Shown here: one piece after another, positions 1 to 8,152 of the stretch | How positions within the stretch are numbered: position 1 is the first letter of the stretch | Layout: each line of letters starts with the position of its first letter | Source of the DNA: Micavibrio_B sp044238965 | GTDB taxonomy: Bacteria; Pseudomonadota; Alphaproteobacteria; Micavibrionales; Micavibrionaceae | Direction of reading: 5' to 3' | DNA: 33,007 bases | NCBI GenBank assembly: GCA_044238965.1 | Contig: JBIICJ010000011.1 | Location: forward strand, 1-33,007 | The notes under the pieces: model-generated | What the model was told of the DNA's origin: nothing | What the model saw: only the letters and a program-made list of their open reading frames with translations | Database searches by the model: none | Position numbers and translations under genes: made by a program

Positions 1-1
1 G

Positions 2-397
2 CATTTAATTTTTGAATTCCGCCAAAGCGAATTCGCGACATTAAATGAACAAGTCAAAGCATTGCTCAAAGGTTTGGCACGGACAGGTTGCCAATTTTCA
101 ATTGATAATGTCACGCAACCTAATCTGAATTATGCAGATTTGCGTGATTTAAATGTGCGCTTTGTCAAAATGGATTCATCTGATTTGATTAAAATTTTAG
201 AAACAGATGGCGGCACAGACCAAATTCATAAACTCAAAAAACGTCTCGATGCCGAAGACATGACATTGATCGTTGAAAAAGTTGAAACCGAACGCGATGT
301 GCGCGAATTACTCGATTTTGAAATCGACTTTGGCGAAGGGTATTTATTCGGTAAACCTAATCTTGAAATCGCCTATCGCCCACGTAAGTCAGCATAA
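2..397 (+). CDS. EAL-domain protein, C-terminal fragment (probably non-catalytic)
   Basis: The reading frame is open from the left edge, so only the last 131 codons are visible and the true start lies outside. The fragment reads as the second half of an EAL (cyclic-di-GMP phosphodiesterase) domain. It contains the lysine-bearing strand VRFVKMDSSDL, the VEKVETERDV helix that corresponds to the usual AEGVET segment, and the closing GEGYLFGKP motif. The metal-binding DDFGTG loop is replaced by DNVTQP, so one ligand aspartate is missing and the loop is disrupted. By knowledge of the family this argues for a c-di-GMP receptor or scaffold rather than an active phosphodiesterase. TipF, the degenerate EAL protein of alphaproteobacterial flagellar positioning, is one possible relative, but the missing N-terminus prevents a test. 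It lies 42 bases upstream of yejA on the same strand. Confidence 0.8.
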   Translation, partial: HLIFEFRQSEFATLNEQVKALLKGLARTGCQFSIDNVTQPNLNYADLRDLNVRFVKMDSSDLIKILETDGGTDQIHKLKKRLDAEDMTLIVEKVETERDVRELLDFEIDFGEGYLFGKPNLEIAYRPRKSA

Positions 398-439
398 AAC
401 TGCTTAACCTTGCGTGCGCTTCATGCTAAAACTGAAGCC

Positions 440-2230
440 ATGAGAAAATTATTATTTTGCATGGCTTTGGTTGCACTTTCCCATTCAGCATTTGCCGCTC
501 CCCGCCATGGCGTGGCATTGCATGGCGACGTAAAATACCCACCATCATTTTCACATTTTGAATATACCAACCCCAATGCTCCCAAAGGCGGTGTTTTACG
601 CCAAGCCGTTATTGGCACGTTTGACTCGCTCAATCCGTTTATCGTCAAAGGATCGCCGGCAAGCGGTATGAATGGATTGGTTTATGAATCATTGATGGAA
701 CAATCAAATGATGAAGCTTTTTCTGTTTACGGATTAATTGCTGAGTCAATTGAGATTTCTCCCTCAAATGATTGGGTTCGATTTGTGATCAGACCCGAAG
801 CAAAATGGCATGATGGTAAACCCATCACAGCCGCCGATGTGAAATGGACGTTCGAGACATTAATCAATGAAGGCGCACCATTTTATAAGGCGTATTACGC
901 TGATGTGAAAAATGTGACCGTTGATAATGTGCGTACAGTAACATTTCAGTTTCAAAATAATTTGAATCGTGAACTGCCATTGGTCATTGGACAAATGCCC
1001 GTTTTGCCAAAACATTTTTGGACAAACGGCACAAACAAATTTGCCGAAACATCATTAACGCCGCCATTAGGTTCGGGCGCATATGAGGTTTCAAATGTAC
1101 AGGCAGGGCGCAGTATCACATTCAAACGCGCCAAAAATTGGTGGGGCAAACATTTAGGTATCAACAAAGGTCGCTATAACTTTGATACATTAGAATTTGT
1201 TTATTTCAAAGATGCGAACGTTGCGCTCGAAGCATTTTTTGCGGGTGCCTATGATGTGCGCGAGGAAAATATCGCAAAATTATGGGCAACGTCGTATGAC
1301 GCGCCCGCTGTCAAAGATGGTCGTATTATCAAAGACGCCTTAAACCATAAACGCCCGCAAGGCTTGCAAGCGTGGTTTTTTAATTTGCGCCGCCCGATTT
1401 TTCAGGATATCGCCGTACGCAAAGCGATTGGATATGCATTTGATTTTGAATGGTCGAATAAACAATTTGCATTTTCATCCTATACGCGCACAAAAAGTTA
1501 TTTCGAAAATTCTGAACTCGCCGCGCGCAATCTTCCGATAGGGCGTGAATTAGATATTTTAAAATCATATGGCGCAAAAATTTCGTCCGATGTGTTTACA
1601 ACGCCATTAATGCCGCCGCGCACCGATGGTACTGGGAATGCGCGGACAAATTTAAAAACAGGTATTAAAATTTTAGAAAATGCAGGATATGTTTTAAACA
1701 AAGATGGCGTGCGCGTTCATAAAACAACAGGGCAAAAATTAATTTTTGAAATTGTTGATGCCAATCCATCCTTTGAACGTTGGACATTACCTTTTCTACG
1801 CAATTTAAAACGTATGGGAATTATTGCGACCTATCGCAATGTTGACCCCGCGCAATTTCAAAACCGTATCAATAATTTTGATTACGACATGACATCAGGT
1901 GTGATTGCCCAATCAGACAGCCCTGGGAATGAGCAACGCGATTATTGGTTATCATCAAAGGCCGATATCGCGGGATCACGTAATTATATGGGATTAAAAG
2001 ATCCTGTAGTCGATGATTTGGTTGAACGTATTATCAATGCCAAAGATCGTGATGAATTGGTTCACACCACCCGCGCGCTTGATCGCGTTTTATGGGCACA
2101 TTATATGATCGTGCCACAATGGCATGTTGGCGTATGGCGCATGGCATGGTGGAATCATTTACAAAAACCAAAAAAATTATCCAACATGACACCCGCCATT
2201 TCTGACACATGGTGGACAACCCGAAGATAG
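440..2230 (+). CDS. yejA: Extracellular peptide-binding protein of the Yej ABC importer
   Basis: This is the periplasmic solute-binding protein (SBP_bac_5 family) of the YejABEF importer, which takes up oligopeptides and microcin C-like peptides. The frame is open from a TTG at 410. I chose ATG 440 because it opens a clean signal peptide: MRK, a hydrophobic stretch, then AFA before APRHG. That gives 596 residues, close to E. coli YejA. The family segment HDGKPITAADVKWTF is present near residue 120. The gene continues same-strand into kdsB, a phosphatase-like gene and yejB-yejE, so the importer genes are not contiguous. Identification is supported by the strong YejB, YejE and YejF matches nearby. 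The exact ligand cannot be read from sequence. Confidence 0.9.
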   Translation: MRKLLFCMALVALSHSAFAAPRHGVALHGDVKYPPSFSHFEYTNPNAPKGGVLRQAVIGTFDSLNPFIVKGSPASGMNGLVYESLMEQSNDEAFSVYGLIAESIEISPSNDWVRFVIRPEAKWHDGKPITAADVKWTFETLINEGAPFYKAYYADVKNVTVDNVRTVTFQFQNNLNRELPLVIGQMPVLPKHFWTNGTNKFAETSLTPPLGSGAYEVSNVQAGRSITFKRAKNWWGKHLGINKGRYNFDTLEFVYFKDANVALEAFFAGAYDVREENIAKLWATSYDAPAVKDGRIIKDALNHKRPQGLQAWFFNLRRPIFQDIAVRKAIGYAFDFEWSNKQFAFSSYTRTKSYFENSELAARNLPIGRELDILKSYGAKISSDVFTTPLMPPRTDGTGNARTNLKTGIKILENAGYVLNKDGVRVHKTTGQKLIFEIVDANPSFERWTLPFLRNLKRMGIIATYRNVDPAQFQNRINNFDYDMTSGVIAQSDSPGNEQRDYWLSSKADIAGSRNYMGLKDPVVDDLVERIINAKDRDELVHTTRALDRVLWAHYMIVPQWHVGVWRMAWWNHLQKPKKLSNMTPAISDTWWTTRR

Positions 2231-2245
2231 GATAAATAAAATATC

Positions 2246-3061
2246 ATGACCAACATCGCCATTATCATTCCCGCGCGTTATGCATCAAAACGATTCCCCG
2301 GAAAACCATTGGCATTATTGCGTGACCGCGAAGTATTGGGACACGTGGTTGACCGCGCGCGCGAGTCGATTGCATCATTCCCATCCGCGCAAATTTTGGT
2401 AGCCACCGATGATGATCGTATTCTAGATTATTGCAAAACCATATCTGTAAACGCCATTTTAACATCACCCAATTTACCAACGGGGACAGATCGCGTTTTG
2501 GTTGCCGCACAATCATTAAACCCTACGCCCGATATTGTTTTAAATTTACAGGGCGATTCGCCCTTTGTTTATAGCGATATGATCAAGGCCGTGATCCAAG
2601 CGCTGATTGATAATCCATCATTGGATATTTCAACGCCCGTCACACAACTCACATGGGCGGGATTGGATAAATTACGCAATGCGAAAAAGACAACGCCCTT
2701 TAGCGGTACAACCGTTATCCGTAACGAAGATGGCACTGCGCGTTGGTTTTCAAAATCAATTATTCCATCCTTAAAGATTGAATCAAAAATTCGTGGTGAA
2801 GATGAAAATCAGTTATCACCCGTATTTCGTCATTTGGGATTATATTGTTTCCGTTATGCAGCGCTTGACCGCTTTGCAAAATTACCTGCATCTCATTTTG
2901 AACAATTGGAAGAATTAGAACAATTGCGCGCGCTCGAAAATGATATGACGATTATGACCGTTCCTGTTGATTTTAAAGGCCGCCCCGCGATGAATGGTAT
3001 CGATTCCCCCGAAGATTTAGCACGCGCCGAAGCCATCATGCGATCAATGATCGGGGCATAA
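2246..3061 (+). CDS. kdsB: 3-deoxy-manno-octulosonate cytidylyltransferase (CMP-KDO synthetase), divergent
   Basis: This cytoplasmic enzyme would transfer CMP from CTP to KDO, activating it for lipid A core assembly. The N-terminal nucleotide-binding motif IIPARYASKRFPGKPL is at residues 7-22, the GTDR motif at about 80-83, and RHLGLYCFR, LEELEQLR and GIDSPEDL follow in family order. At 271 residues it is slightly longer than the usual 245-250. The canonical QGDEP motif reads QGDSP at 102-106, so the acidic residue is a serine. Other substitutions flank it, so a related sugar acid (for example 8-amino-KDO, known for a Shewanella KdsB) remains possible. It starts 15 bases after yejA and stops 4 bases before the next gene, so it is probably co-transcribed with the importer genes. 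Confidence 0.85.
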   Translation: MTNIAIIIPARYASKRFPGKPLALLRDREVLGHVVDRARESIASFPSAQILVATDDDRILDYCKTISVNAILTSPNLPTGTDRVLVAAQSLNPTPDIVLNLQGDSPFVYSDMIKAVIQALIDNPSLDISTPVTQLTWAGLDKLRNAKKTTPFSGTTVIRNEDGTARWFSKSIIPSLKIESKIRGEDENQLSPVFRHLGLYCFRYAALDRFAKLPASHFEQLEELEQLRALENDMTIMTVPVDFKGRPAMNGIDSPEDLARAEAIMRSMIGA

Positions 3062-3065
3062 AACC

Positions 3066-3680
3066 ATGTCAACATTCCTCATCGCCCGCCATGGTAATAC
3101 ATTTGAAAAAAACGAAACACCGCGCCGCGTGGGCAAACGGACTGACCTTCCCCTCACTGCCAAGGGATTGGAGCAAGCACACGCCATTGGTCAGTATTTA
3201 AAAGATCAGAATTTAAATCCAACAACAATTGTCACTTCATCATTACAACGTACCAAACAAATGGCGACAATTATCGAATTATATTTAGATCAAAAACCAA
3301 ATATTGTAGAGGACACACGGTTTGATGAAATTGATTATGGCGTTGACGAAAATAAAACTGAAGAGGATGTATTAAGGCGTATCGGCACGCAAGCCATGGA
3401 AGCGTGGAATGATCATGGCATTTTACCAAATGGATGGTACGCCAATTTGGATGATATTCGCGCCGCATGGCATGATGTGGCGGAACAATCCATACATTCG
3501 ATGACGTTGGTCATCACCAGCAACGGCATTGCACGCTTTGCCCCCAGTTTAACGGGCGATGAAGTCGCATTTCGTAAAAAAAATGAATTAAAAATGGCAA
3601 CGGGCGCATTATCCATCTTTACCCGTGATGAAAATGAAAAAAATTGGGTCTGTACGCTTTGGAATTTTCGCCCATCGTGA
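3066..3680 (+). CDS. Histidine phosphatase superfamily protein with altered second catalytic motif
   Basis: This 204-residue protein has the histidine phosphatase (phosphoglycerate mutase-like) signature ARHGNT, with R8, H9 and G10 near the N-terminus. SSLQRTKQMA follows at about 58-67, and the acidic EIDYG segment (E88) at the usual catalytic position. The C-terminal core motif, normally SHGG, reads TSNGIARF (S152, N153), so the second catalytic histidine appears to be missing. I have an impression that related alphaproteobacterial proteins carry the same TSNGIARF change, which would make it a distinct subfamily rather than a decayed gene. The substrate is unknown. The start ATG lies 4 bases after kdsB, and yejB follows 12 bases later, so the gene sits inside the importer operon. 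Confidence 0.8.
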   Translation: MSTFLIARHGNTFEKNETPRRVGKRTDLPLTAKGLEQAHAIGQYLKDQNLNPTTIVTSSLQRTKQMATIIELYLDQKPNIVEDTRFDEIDYGVDENKTEEDVLRRIGTQAMEAWNDHGILPNGWYANLDDIRAAWHDVAEQSIHSMTLVITSNGIARFAPSLTGDEVAFRKKNELKMATGALSIFTRDENEKNWVCTLWNFRPS

Positions 3681-3692
3681 TATCTTAAATTC

Positions 3693-4790
3693 ATGTTGTC
3701 ATACATTCTTCGCCGTTTGCTGTTTATGATTCCGACCCTGTTCGGAATTATGCTGATCAGTTTTGTAATCATCCAATTTGTCCCTGGCGGGCCCGTAGAA
3801 CGTATGATCGCCGAATTGCAAGGCAATAGCCTTGATGCCACCGCACGTATTTCGGGTGGATCGGGAGATATGGCGGCGGGAGCGGTCGCACAAACGGGTG
3901 GGCAATCCGCCTATCGCGGCGCGCAAGGGTTAGATCCCGAATTTATTAAGGAACTTGAAAAACTTTACGGGTTTGATAAACCCGCGCATGAACGTTTTTT
4001 TACCATGGTCAAAAATTATGCCACGTTTGATTTGGGTACAAGTTATTATCGCGATGTGAAAGTTACGGATTTAATCATCGAAAAAATGCCTGTGTCGATT
4101 TCATTGGGCCTTTGGTCGACATTGATTATTTATTTAATTTCGATTCCTCTCGGCATTCGCAAAGCGGTTAAAGACGGGCAAAGTTTTGATGTATGGACAT
4201 CGGCACTTATCTTTATTGGATACGCTATTCCTTCGTTTTTATTCGCGATTTTACTGATTATTTTATTCGCGGGCGGACGTTATTTTGATTTGTTCCCTCT
4301 TCGCGGACTTGTGTCCGATAATTGGGCAGAATTATCCAGCTTTGAGAAAATCAAAGATTACGCATGGCATATGGTTCTCCCCACCATCGCAATTGTAGTA
4401 TCAGGATTTGCCAGCCTAACTATGTTGACTAAAAATTCATTCCTAGATGAAATCAACAAACAATATGTGTTAACCGCGCGCGCTAAGGGATTAACCGAAC
4501 GCCGCGTGATGTATGGTCACATATTCCGCAATGCGATGTTGATTGTGATTGCAGGTTTTCCTGCCGCGTTTTTAGGAATATTTTTTACAGGATCATTATT
4601 GATCGAAGTAATTTTCTCACTCGATGGGCTTGGCTTACTCGGGTACGAATCAATTATCAATCGTGATTATCCTGTCGTGCTCGGCACTCTGTATATTTAT
4701 GGACTTGTGGGGTTACTTGTCACGCTTATTCGTGATGTGACCTATATGATGGTTGACCCACGTATCGATTTTAATGCACGGAGCGTGTGA
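3693..4790 (+). CDS. yejB: Yej peptide ABC importer, permease subunit B
   Basis: This is an inner-membrane permease of the DppB type, pairing with YejE to form the channel of the YejABEF importer. Its 365 residues match E. coli YejB (364) from end to end by memory. Examples are LRRLLFMIPTLFGI at the N-terminus, the RGAQGLDPEFI and YGFDKPAHERF segments, LGLWSTLIIYLISIPLGIR, and the terminal VDPRIDF. About six membrane segments are visible. The EAA loop involved in ATPase contact is in the TARAKGLTERRVMYGHIFRN segment. The gene starts 12 bases after the phosphatase-like gene and stops 4 bases before the yejE start, so it is part of one transcript. Confidence 0.95.
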   Translation: MLSYILRRLLFMIPTLFGIMLISFVIIQFVPGGPVERMIAELQGNSLDATARISGGSGDMAAGAVAQTGGQSAYRGAQGLDPEFIKELEKLYGFDKPAHERFFTMVKNYATFDLGTSYYRDVKVTDLIIEKMPVSISLGLWSTLIIYLISIPLGIRKAVKDGQSFDVWTSALIFIGYAIPSFLFAILLIILFAGGRYFDLFPLRGLVSDNWAELSSFEKIKDYAWHMVLPTIAIVVSGFASLTMLTKNSFLDEINKQYVLTARAKGLTERRVMYGHIFRNAMLIVIAGFPAAFLGIFFTGSLLIEVIFSLDGLGLLGYESIINRDYPVVLGTLYIYGLVGLLVTLIRDVTYMMVDPRIDFNARSV

Positions 4791-4794
4791 AAAG

Positions 4795-5826
4795 ATGGCG
4801 TTTAAATTTTCTCCCCTTACTCACCGCCGTATTCATCAATTCAAATCCAATAAGCGCGGCTATTATTCACTTCTGATTTTTATTGTTCTGATTTTTGTGG
4901 CTGTATTTGCCGAATTTATCGCGAATGATAAACCGATTTTAGTCTCACATAATGGAAAATTATATGCGCCTGTGGTGCAGATGGTACCTGAAACAATTTA
5001 TGGTGGTGATTTTGAAACCGAAGCTGATTACCGTGATCCATTTGTACAAAATTTGATCAATCAAAATGGATGGATGATCTGGCCGCCTGTGCGTTATTCG
5101 TACGACACTATTAATTATGATTTGCCGCAACCTGCGCCGTCACCACCCACGTTGGATAATTTATTGGGCACAGATGACCAAGGCCGCGATGTTTTGGCGC
5201 GCGTGTTTTACGGGTTCCGCATTTCTGTTTTCTTTGGTTTGGCATTGACCATTATTTCATCCATCATTGGCGTGACTGCGGGCGCTCTCCAAGGTTATTA
5301 TGGCGGCATGGTTGATATGGTGGCACAACGTATCATCGAAATTTGGTCATCATTACCATCTCTTTATATTCTCATTATTTTCTCGGCATTATTTATGCCT
5401 GGGTTTTGGACGTTACTATTCATCCTGTTACTTTTTTCATGGGTATCGTTGGTTGATGTTGTCCGCGCCGAATTTTTACGCGCACGTAATTTTGATTATG
5501 TGCGTGCCGCCAAAGCATTGGGCGTATCGGATGGCACGATCATGGTGCGCCACGTATTACCAAATGCGATGGTTGCATTGATCACCATGATGCCATTTGT
5601 GTTAACGGGATCAATCACCGCTCTCACCTCCCTTGATTTCTTAGGCCTTGGTTTGCCGCCTGGTTCGGCATCATTGGGTGAATTATTGGCGCAAGGAAAA
5701 AATAATATCCAAGCGCCATGGTTAGGCATGACCGCCTTTATTAGTCTTGCGTTTATGCTCACGTTACTCACATTTATCGGCGAGGCTGTGCGCGATGCGT
5801 TTGATGCCCGAAAGGTGAAATTATAA
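4795..5826 (+). CDS. yejE: Yej peptide ABC importer, permease subunit E
   Basis: This is the second inner-membrane permease of the Yej importer (DppC type). The frame is open from 4753 inside yejB. I chose ATG 4795, preceded by GGAG at 4780-4783, because translation from it begins MAFKFSPLTHRR, aligning with the E. coli YejE N-terminus. This gives 343 residues. Diagnostic segments are FIANDKPILV, the conserved periplasmic insert NQNGWMIWPPVR, LGTDDQGRDVLARV, the EAA loop RAAKALGVSDGTI, and the C-terminal FIGEAVRDAFDARKV. Its stop overlaps the start of the M20 gene by one base (TAATG), which implies translational coupling. Confidence 0.95.
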   Translation: MAFKFSPLTHRRIHQFKSNKRGYYSLLIFIVLIFVAVFAEFIANDKPILVSHNGKLYAPVVQMVPETIYGGDFETEADYRDPFVQNLINQNGWMIWPPVRYSYDTINYDLPQPAPSPPTLDNLLGTDDQGRDVLARVFYGFRISVFFGLALTIISSIIGVTAGALQGYYGGMVDMVAQRIIEIWSSLPSLYILIIFSALFMPGFWTLLFILLLFSWVSLVDVVRAEFLRARNFDYVRAAKALGVSDGTIMVRHVLPNAMVALITMMPFVLTGSITALTSLDFLGLGLPPGSASLGELLAQGKNNIQAPWLGMTAFISLAFMLTLLTFIGEAVRDAFDARKVKL

Positions 5827-6998
5827 TGATTGATTTAAATGAAATTGTGAAAACCGTTACATCCATTCGTCATGAATTGCACCAACACCCCGCCACATCA
5901 TACGAAGAAATTTATGCATCGAATAAAATTGCCGAAACATTAACCACATGGGGCATACCGTTTGAACGCGGATGGGCAGAAACAGGTATCGTTGCCACTA
6001 TAAAGGGCAAGCGTGATGGGAATCGTTCCATCGGTTTGCGTGCGGATATTGATGCACTTGATATCATTGAAACCAGTGGGCAACCATGGACATCAAAAAT
6101 TCATGGCAAAATGCATGCGTGTGGACATGATGGGCATACCGCATGTTTGTTAGGTACGGCACGTTACTTAAGTTTGAACAATGATTTTGCAGGCACAGTT
6201 TATTTATTTTTTCAACCTGCCGAAGAAGGTGGTGGCGGCGCGATCCGCATGATTGAGGAAGGTTTATTTGATAAATATCCCGTTGAAAAAGTTTATGCAT
6301 TTCACAATTGGCCATATTTAAAGCGTGGAAAAATTGCAACGCGCGTCGGGCCTGTATTAGGTGCGATTGACCGCGTGCGCATTACCTTCATGGGCAAAGG
6401 CGGACATGCCGCTATTCCACATTCGACTATTGATCCGATTCCCGCTATTGCAAATTTAACCATGGCATTACAAACGATTGTCGCGCGCAATATTGATCCA
6501 TTGAAAAGCGCGGTTGTGAGTGTAACTAATTTAAATGCAGGTACAGGCGCTGAAAATATTATTCCCAAAGATGCGCGTATGGTTATTTCGGTGCGATCAT
6601 TGGATGAAACGGTACGCGATCAATTAAAAGATCGGATTACCGCCTTGGTCAAATCAACCGCAGAAGGTTTTAATCTGATATACGACATTGATTATGAACG
6701 TGGGTATGATGCAACGATCAATGAAGCCACATGCACCGCCATGACAGTTGATATCGCACGTGGCATTGTGGGATATGATAATGTTGACGATGATATAGCT
6801 CCATCATTGGGCGCAGAAGATTTTGGCGCGATGCTCAAGAAAAAACCAGGTTGTTACGTCTTAATTGGCCAAGGTGAGGATGATGAAAATTCACCTCATA
6901 ATAAAGGATTGCACCATGATGCATATGATTTTAACGATAAAATCATTCCGACGGCAATTGAGTTATTTTCAGGAATTGTTAAGCGGGTGTTAGCGTAG
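5826..6998 (+). CDS. M20-family amidohydrolase (hippurate hydrolase / N-acyl-amino acid amidohydrolase type)
   Basis: This 390-residue cytoplasmic enzyme is of the M20D peptidase/amidohydrolase group, which removes acyl groups from amino acids or cleaves related amides using two metal ions. The metal-site motif HACGHDGH lies at residues 97-104 (C99, H101). The catalytic and metal-binding glutamates are E133-E134 in QPAEEGGGG, a further histidine is in AFHNWP, and the last ligand region is LHHDAYDFND. The dimerization (lid) domain is the central GKGGHAAIPH region. Its start overlaps the yejE stop by one base, suggesting a role in processing imported peptides, which is inference. Its 3' end overlaps the reverse-strand argB by 20 bases. 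AbgB, HipO and indole-acetyl-amino acid hydrolase activities cannot be told apart here. Confidence 0.88.
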   Translation: MIDLNEIVKTVTSIRHELHQHPATSYEEIYASNKIAETLTTWGIPFERGWAETGIVATIKGKRDGNRSIGLRADIDALDIIETSGQPWTSKIHGKMHACGHDGHTACLLGTARYLSLNNDFAGTVYLFFQPAEEGGGGAIRMIEEGLFDKYPVEKVYAFHNWPYLKRGKIATRVGPVLGAIDRVRITFMGKGGHAAIPHSTIDPIPAIANLTMALQTIVARNIDPLKSAVVSVTNLNAGTGAENIIPKDARMVISVRSLDETVRDQLKDRITALVKSTAEGFNLIYDIDYERGYDATINEATCTAMTVDIARGIVGYDNVDDDIAPSLGAEDFGAMLKKKPGCYVLIGQGEDDENSPHNKGLHHDAYDFNDKIIPTAIELFSGIVKRVLA

Positions 6999-7950
6999 CA
7001 TCTTTGGTAATCAAAGTACCCGCACCATCACGCGACATTAATTCTTTGATGATCATCGATGGATGACAAATAACCACACCATCAACACCTGCATTTAATG
7101 CAAACATACAGGTTAATGCCTTTACTTTCATACCGCCTTCGATCGTTCCGTCTTCGATTAAGTTCTGCATACTTGAAATAGTCAACTCAGGAATCAAATC
7201 ACCAACTTTTTTATCCGATCCCTCAGGTGCTTTGTGATGAATTCCCAAAACTTCACCTGATGTATCGGCCGAGAAATAAATTAAACGTTCGGCGCCAAGG
7301 GCCGAGGCGATAATACATCCAACTTCATCGGCATTTACGGTTAAATCATCGCTGATATCATCAGTTGCATTCGCGCAATGCCAACCAAAAACAGGAATAG
7401 AATCAGGCGTAATATAAGCATTTAATTTATCCATATCCACCATACTGAGAATATGTTTTTTTAAAAATTTATATTCTGGGTTTAGATCCAATGTTCCTGT
7501 GCGTGCTTGGTCAAATAATTGTTTGGCACTAATCACATCAGTTGTATTTCCTACCAAACCAGAAATGCCGTATATTTTTCCGCGTTCCGTAATTAAGGCA
7601 GAGATACGCGCCGTAAGAGTGTTTGCAACCGCGCGCGATGTTTCGAGTGTTGGCATATCTGCAACACGGATACCATCTTGCTTTACAACTTTTAAATCAG
7701 GATGATTGCGTTTTAATTCTTGATCAATTTGTTTGCCGCCACCATGTGACAACACAACGTTGGCACCCAAAGCTTTTAACAAAATGGCTTCGTCAATCAC
7801 CGCATCAATCAATGTTGGGTTCGGGTTATCAATCACCTCACCACCAATTTTAATCACGATCGTTTGCCCACGATATTTTTTTGCGTATACGGCTATACGT
7901 TCTAAAGTCGATTGTTCGCTTTGATCAAAGTCAGGGGTTAACACAGTCAT
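6979..7950 (-). CDS. argB: Acetylglutamate kinase (amino acid kinase family)
   Basis: This cytoplasmic kinase would phosphorylate N-acetylglutamate in arginine biosynthesis. The frame is open for a further 54 codons upstream, but ATG 7950 is preceded by GAAGG and begins just ahead of the first recognisable domain, so I start there (323 residues). Motifs are KIGG at 34-37, HGGGKQI at 69-75, DGIRVAD with R95, GISGLVGNTT, the nucleotide-site VNADEVG, and IEGGMKVKA near the C-terminus. It is longer than the usual 260-300 residues and fairly divergent, so another amino-acid kinase activity is possible. No other arginine gene is in the window. It is transcribed against its neighbours and overlaps the M20 gene convergently by 20 bases. 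A likely promoter lies at 7977-8009. Confidence 0.7.
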   Translation of the reverse strand: MTVLTPDFDQSEQSTLERIAVYAKKYRGQTIVIKIGGEVIDNPNPTLIDAVIDEAILLKALGANVVLSHGGGKQIDQELKRNHPDLKVVKQDGIRVADMPTLETSRAVANTLTARISALITERGKIYGISGLVGNTTDVISAKQLFDQARTGTLDLNPEYKFLKKHILSMVDMDKLNAYITPDSIPVFGWHCANATDDISDDLTVNADEVGCIIASALGAERLIYFSADTSGEVLGIHHKAPEGSDKKVGDLIPELTISSMQNLIEDGTIEGGMKVKALTCMFALNAGVDGVVICHPSMIIKELMSRDGAGTLITKDATLTPA

Positions 7951-7976
7951 TTTTACCTTCTTTAAAATTAATTGCC

Positions 7977-8009
7977 ATAATATTTGACATAAACTATGTT
8001 TTCTGTCAA
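7977..8009 (-). promoter_or_regulatory. Candidate argB promoter, overlapping a forward promoter
   Basis: On the reverse strand a perfect TTGACA (8009 down to 8004) is followed by AT-rich -10 candidates. TATTAT at 7982-7977 has a long 21-base spacer, and CAAATA or AAATAT at about 7986-7980 has a 17-18 base spacer. A start near 7970 would leave a leader of about 20 bases before the argB ATG. The assignment is by inspection only. Confidence 0.4.
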
Positions 8010-8015
8010 TATAAT
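7984..8015 (+). promoter_or_regulatory. Candidate forward promoter, face to face with the argB promoter
   Basis: A perfect TTGACA at 7984-7989 is followed by TATAAT at 8010-8015 with a 20-base spacer, or by CAATAT at 8007-8012 with the ideal 17. It shares the inverted repeat TTGACA-N14-TGTCAA (7984-8009) with the reverse promoter. It points toward the small ORF at 8052 and the GNAT gene at 8170. The 20-base spacer is unfavourable unless the upstream -10 is used. Confidence 0.4.
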
Positions 8016-8051
8016 TATGGACTTTTGGCCGATTTTGGGTAGGATTACAAT

Positions 8052-8117
8052 ATGTTTGACGAAATGAACATTTGGTTCCACGAATTCTTAATGATTTCTT
8101 GTCACAGCCCATACTGA
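8052..8117 (+). CDS. Candidate 21-aa small ORF / leader peptide
   Basis: ATG 8052 opens a 21-codon frame ending in TGA at 8115-8117. It begins MFDEMNIWFHEF and ends SCHSPY. AGGA lies 8 bases before the ATG (within GTAGGATTACAATATG), a sound ribosome-binding site. The candidate forward promoter at 7984-8015 would start transcription about 30 bases before it. The peptide is rich in aromatic and acidic residues and has no run of one amino acid that would mark classical attenuation. The frame stops 52 bases before the GNAT gene. I do not recognise the peptide, and a frame this short can occur by chance. Confidence 0.35.
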   Translation: MFDEMNIWFHEFLMISCHSPY

Positions 8118-8152
8118 CCCTCCCCCATAAATCTTTAAATTAACCATTAGTT

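Noticed and set aside
410..439. Upstream TTG start of yejA
   Set aside because: It would add ten residues in front of a clean signal peptide. ATG 440 begins the signal peptide directly.
3413..3841. 142-codon reverse open frame across the phosphatase-like gene and the yejB start
   Set aside because: It lies antisense to two well-supported genes, has no recognisable domain, and has the low-complexity residue use typical of a shadow frame.
7951..8112. 54-codon N-terminal extension of argB
   Set aside because: It shows no family similarity, crosses the apparent promoter pair, and ATG 7950 has a good ribosome-binding site.
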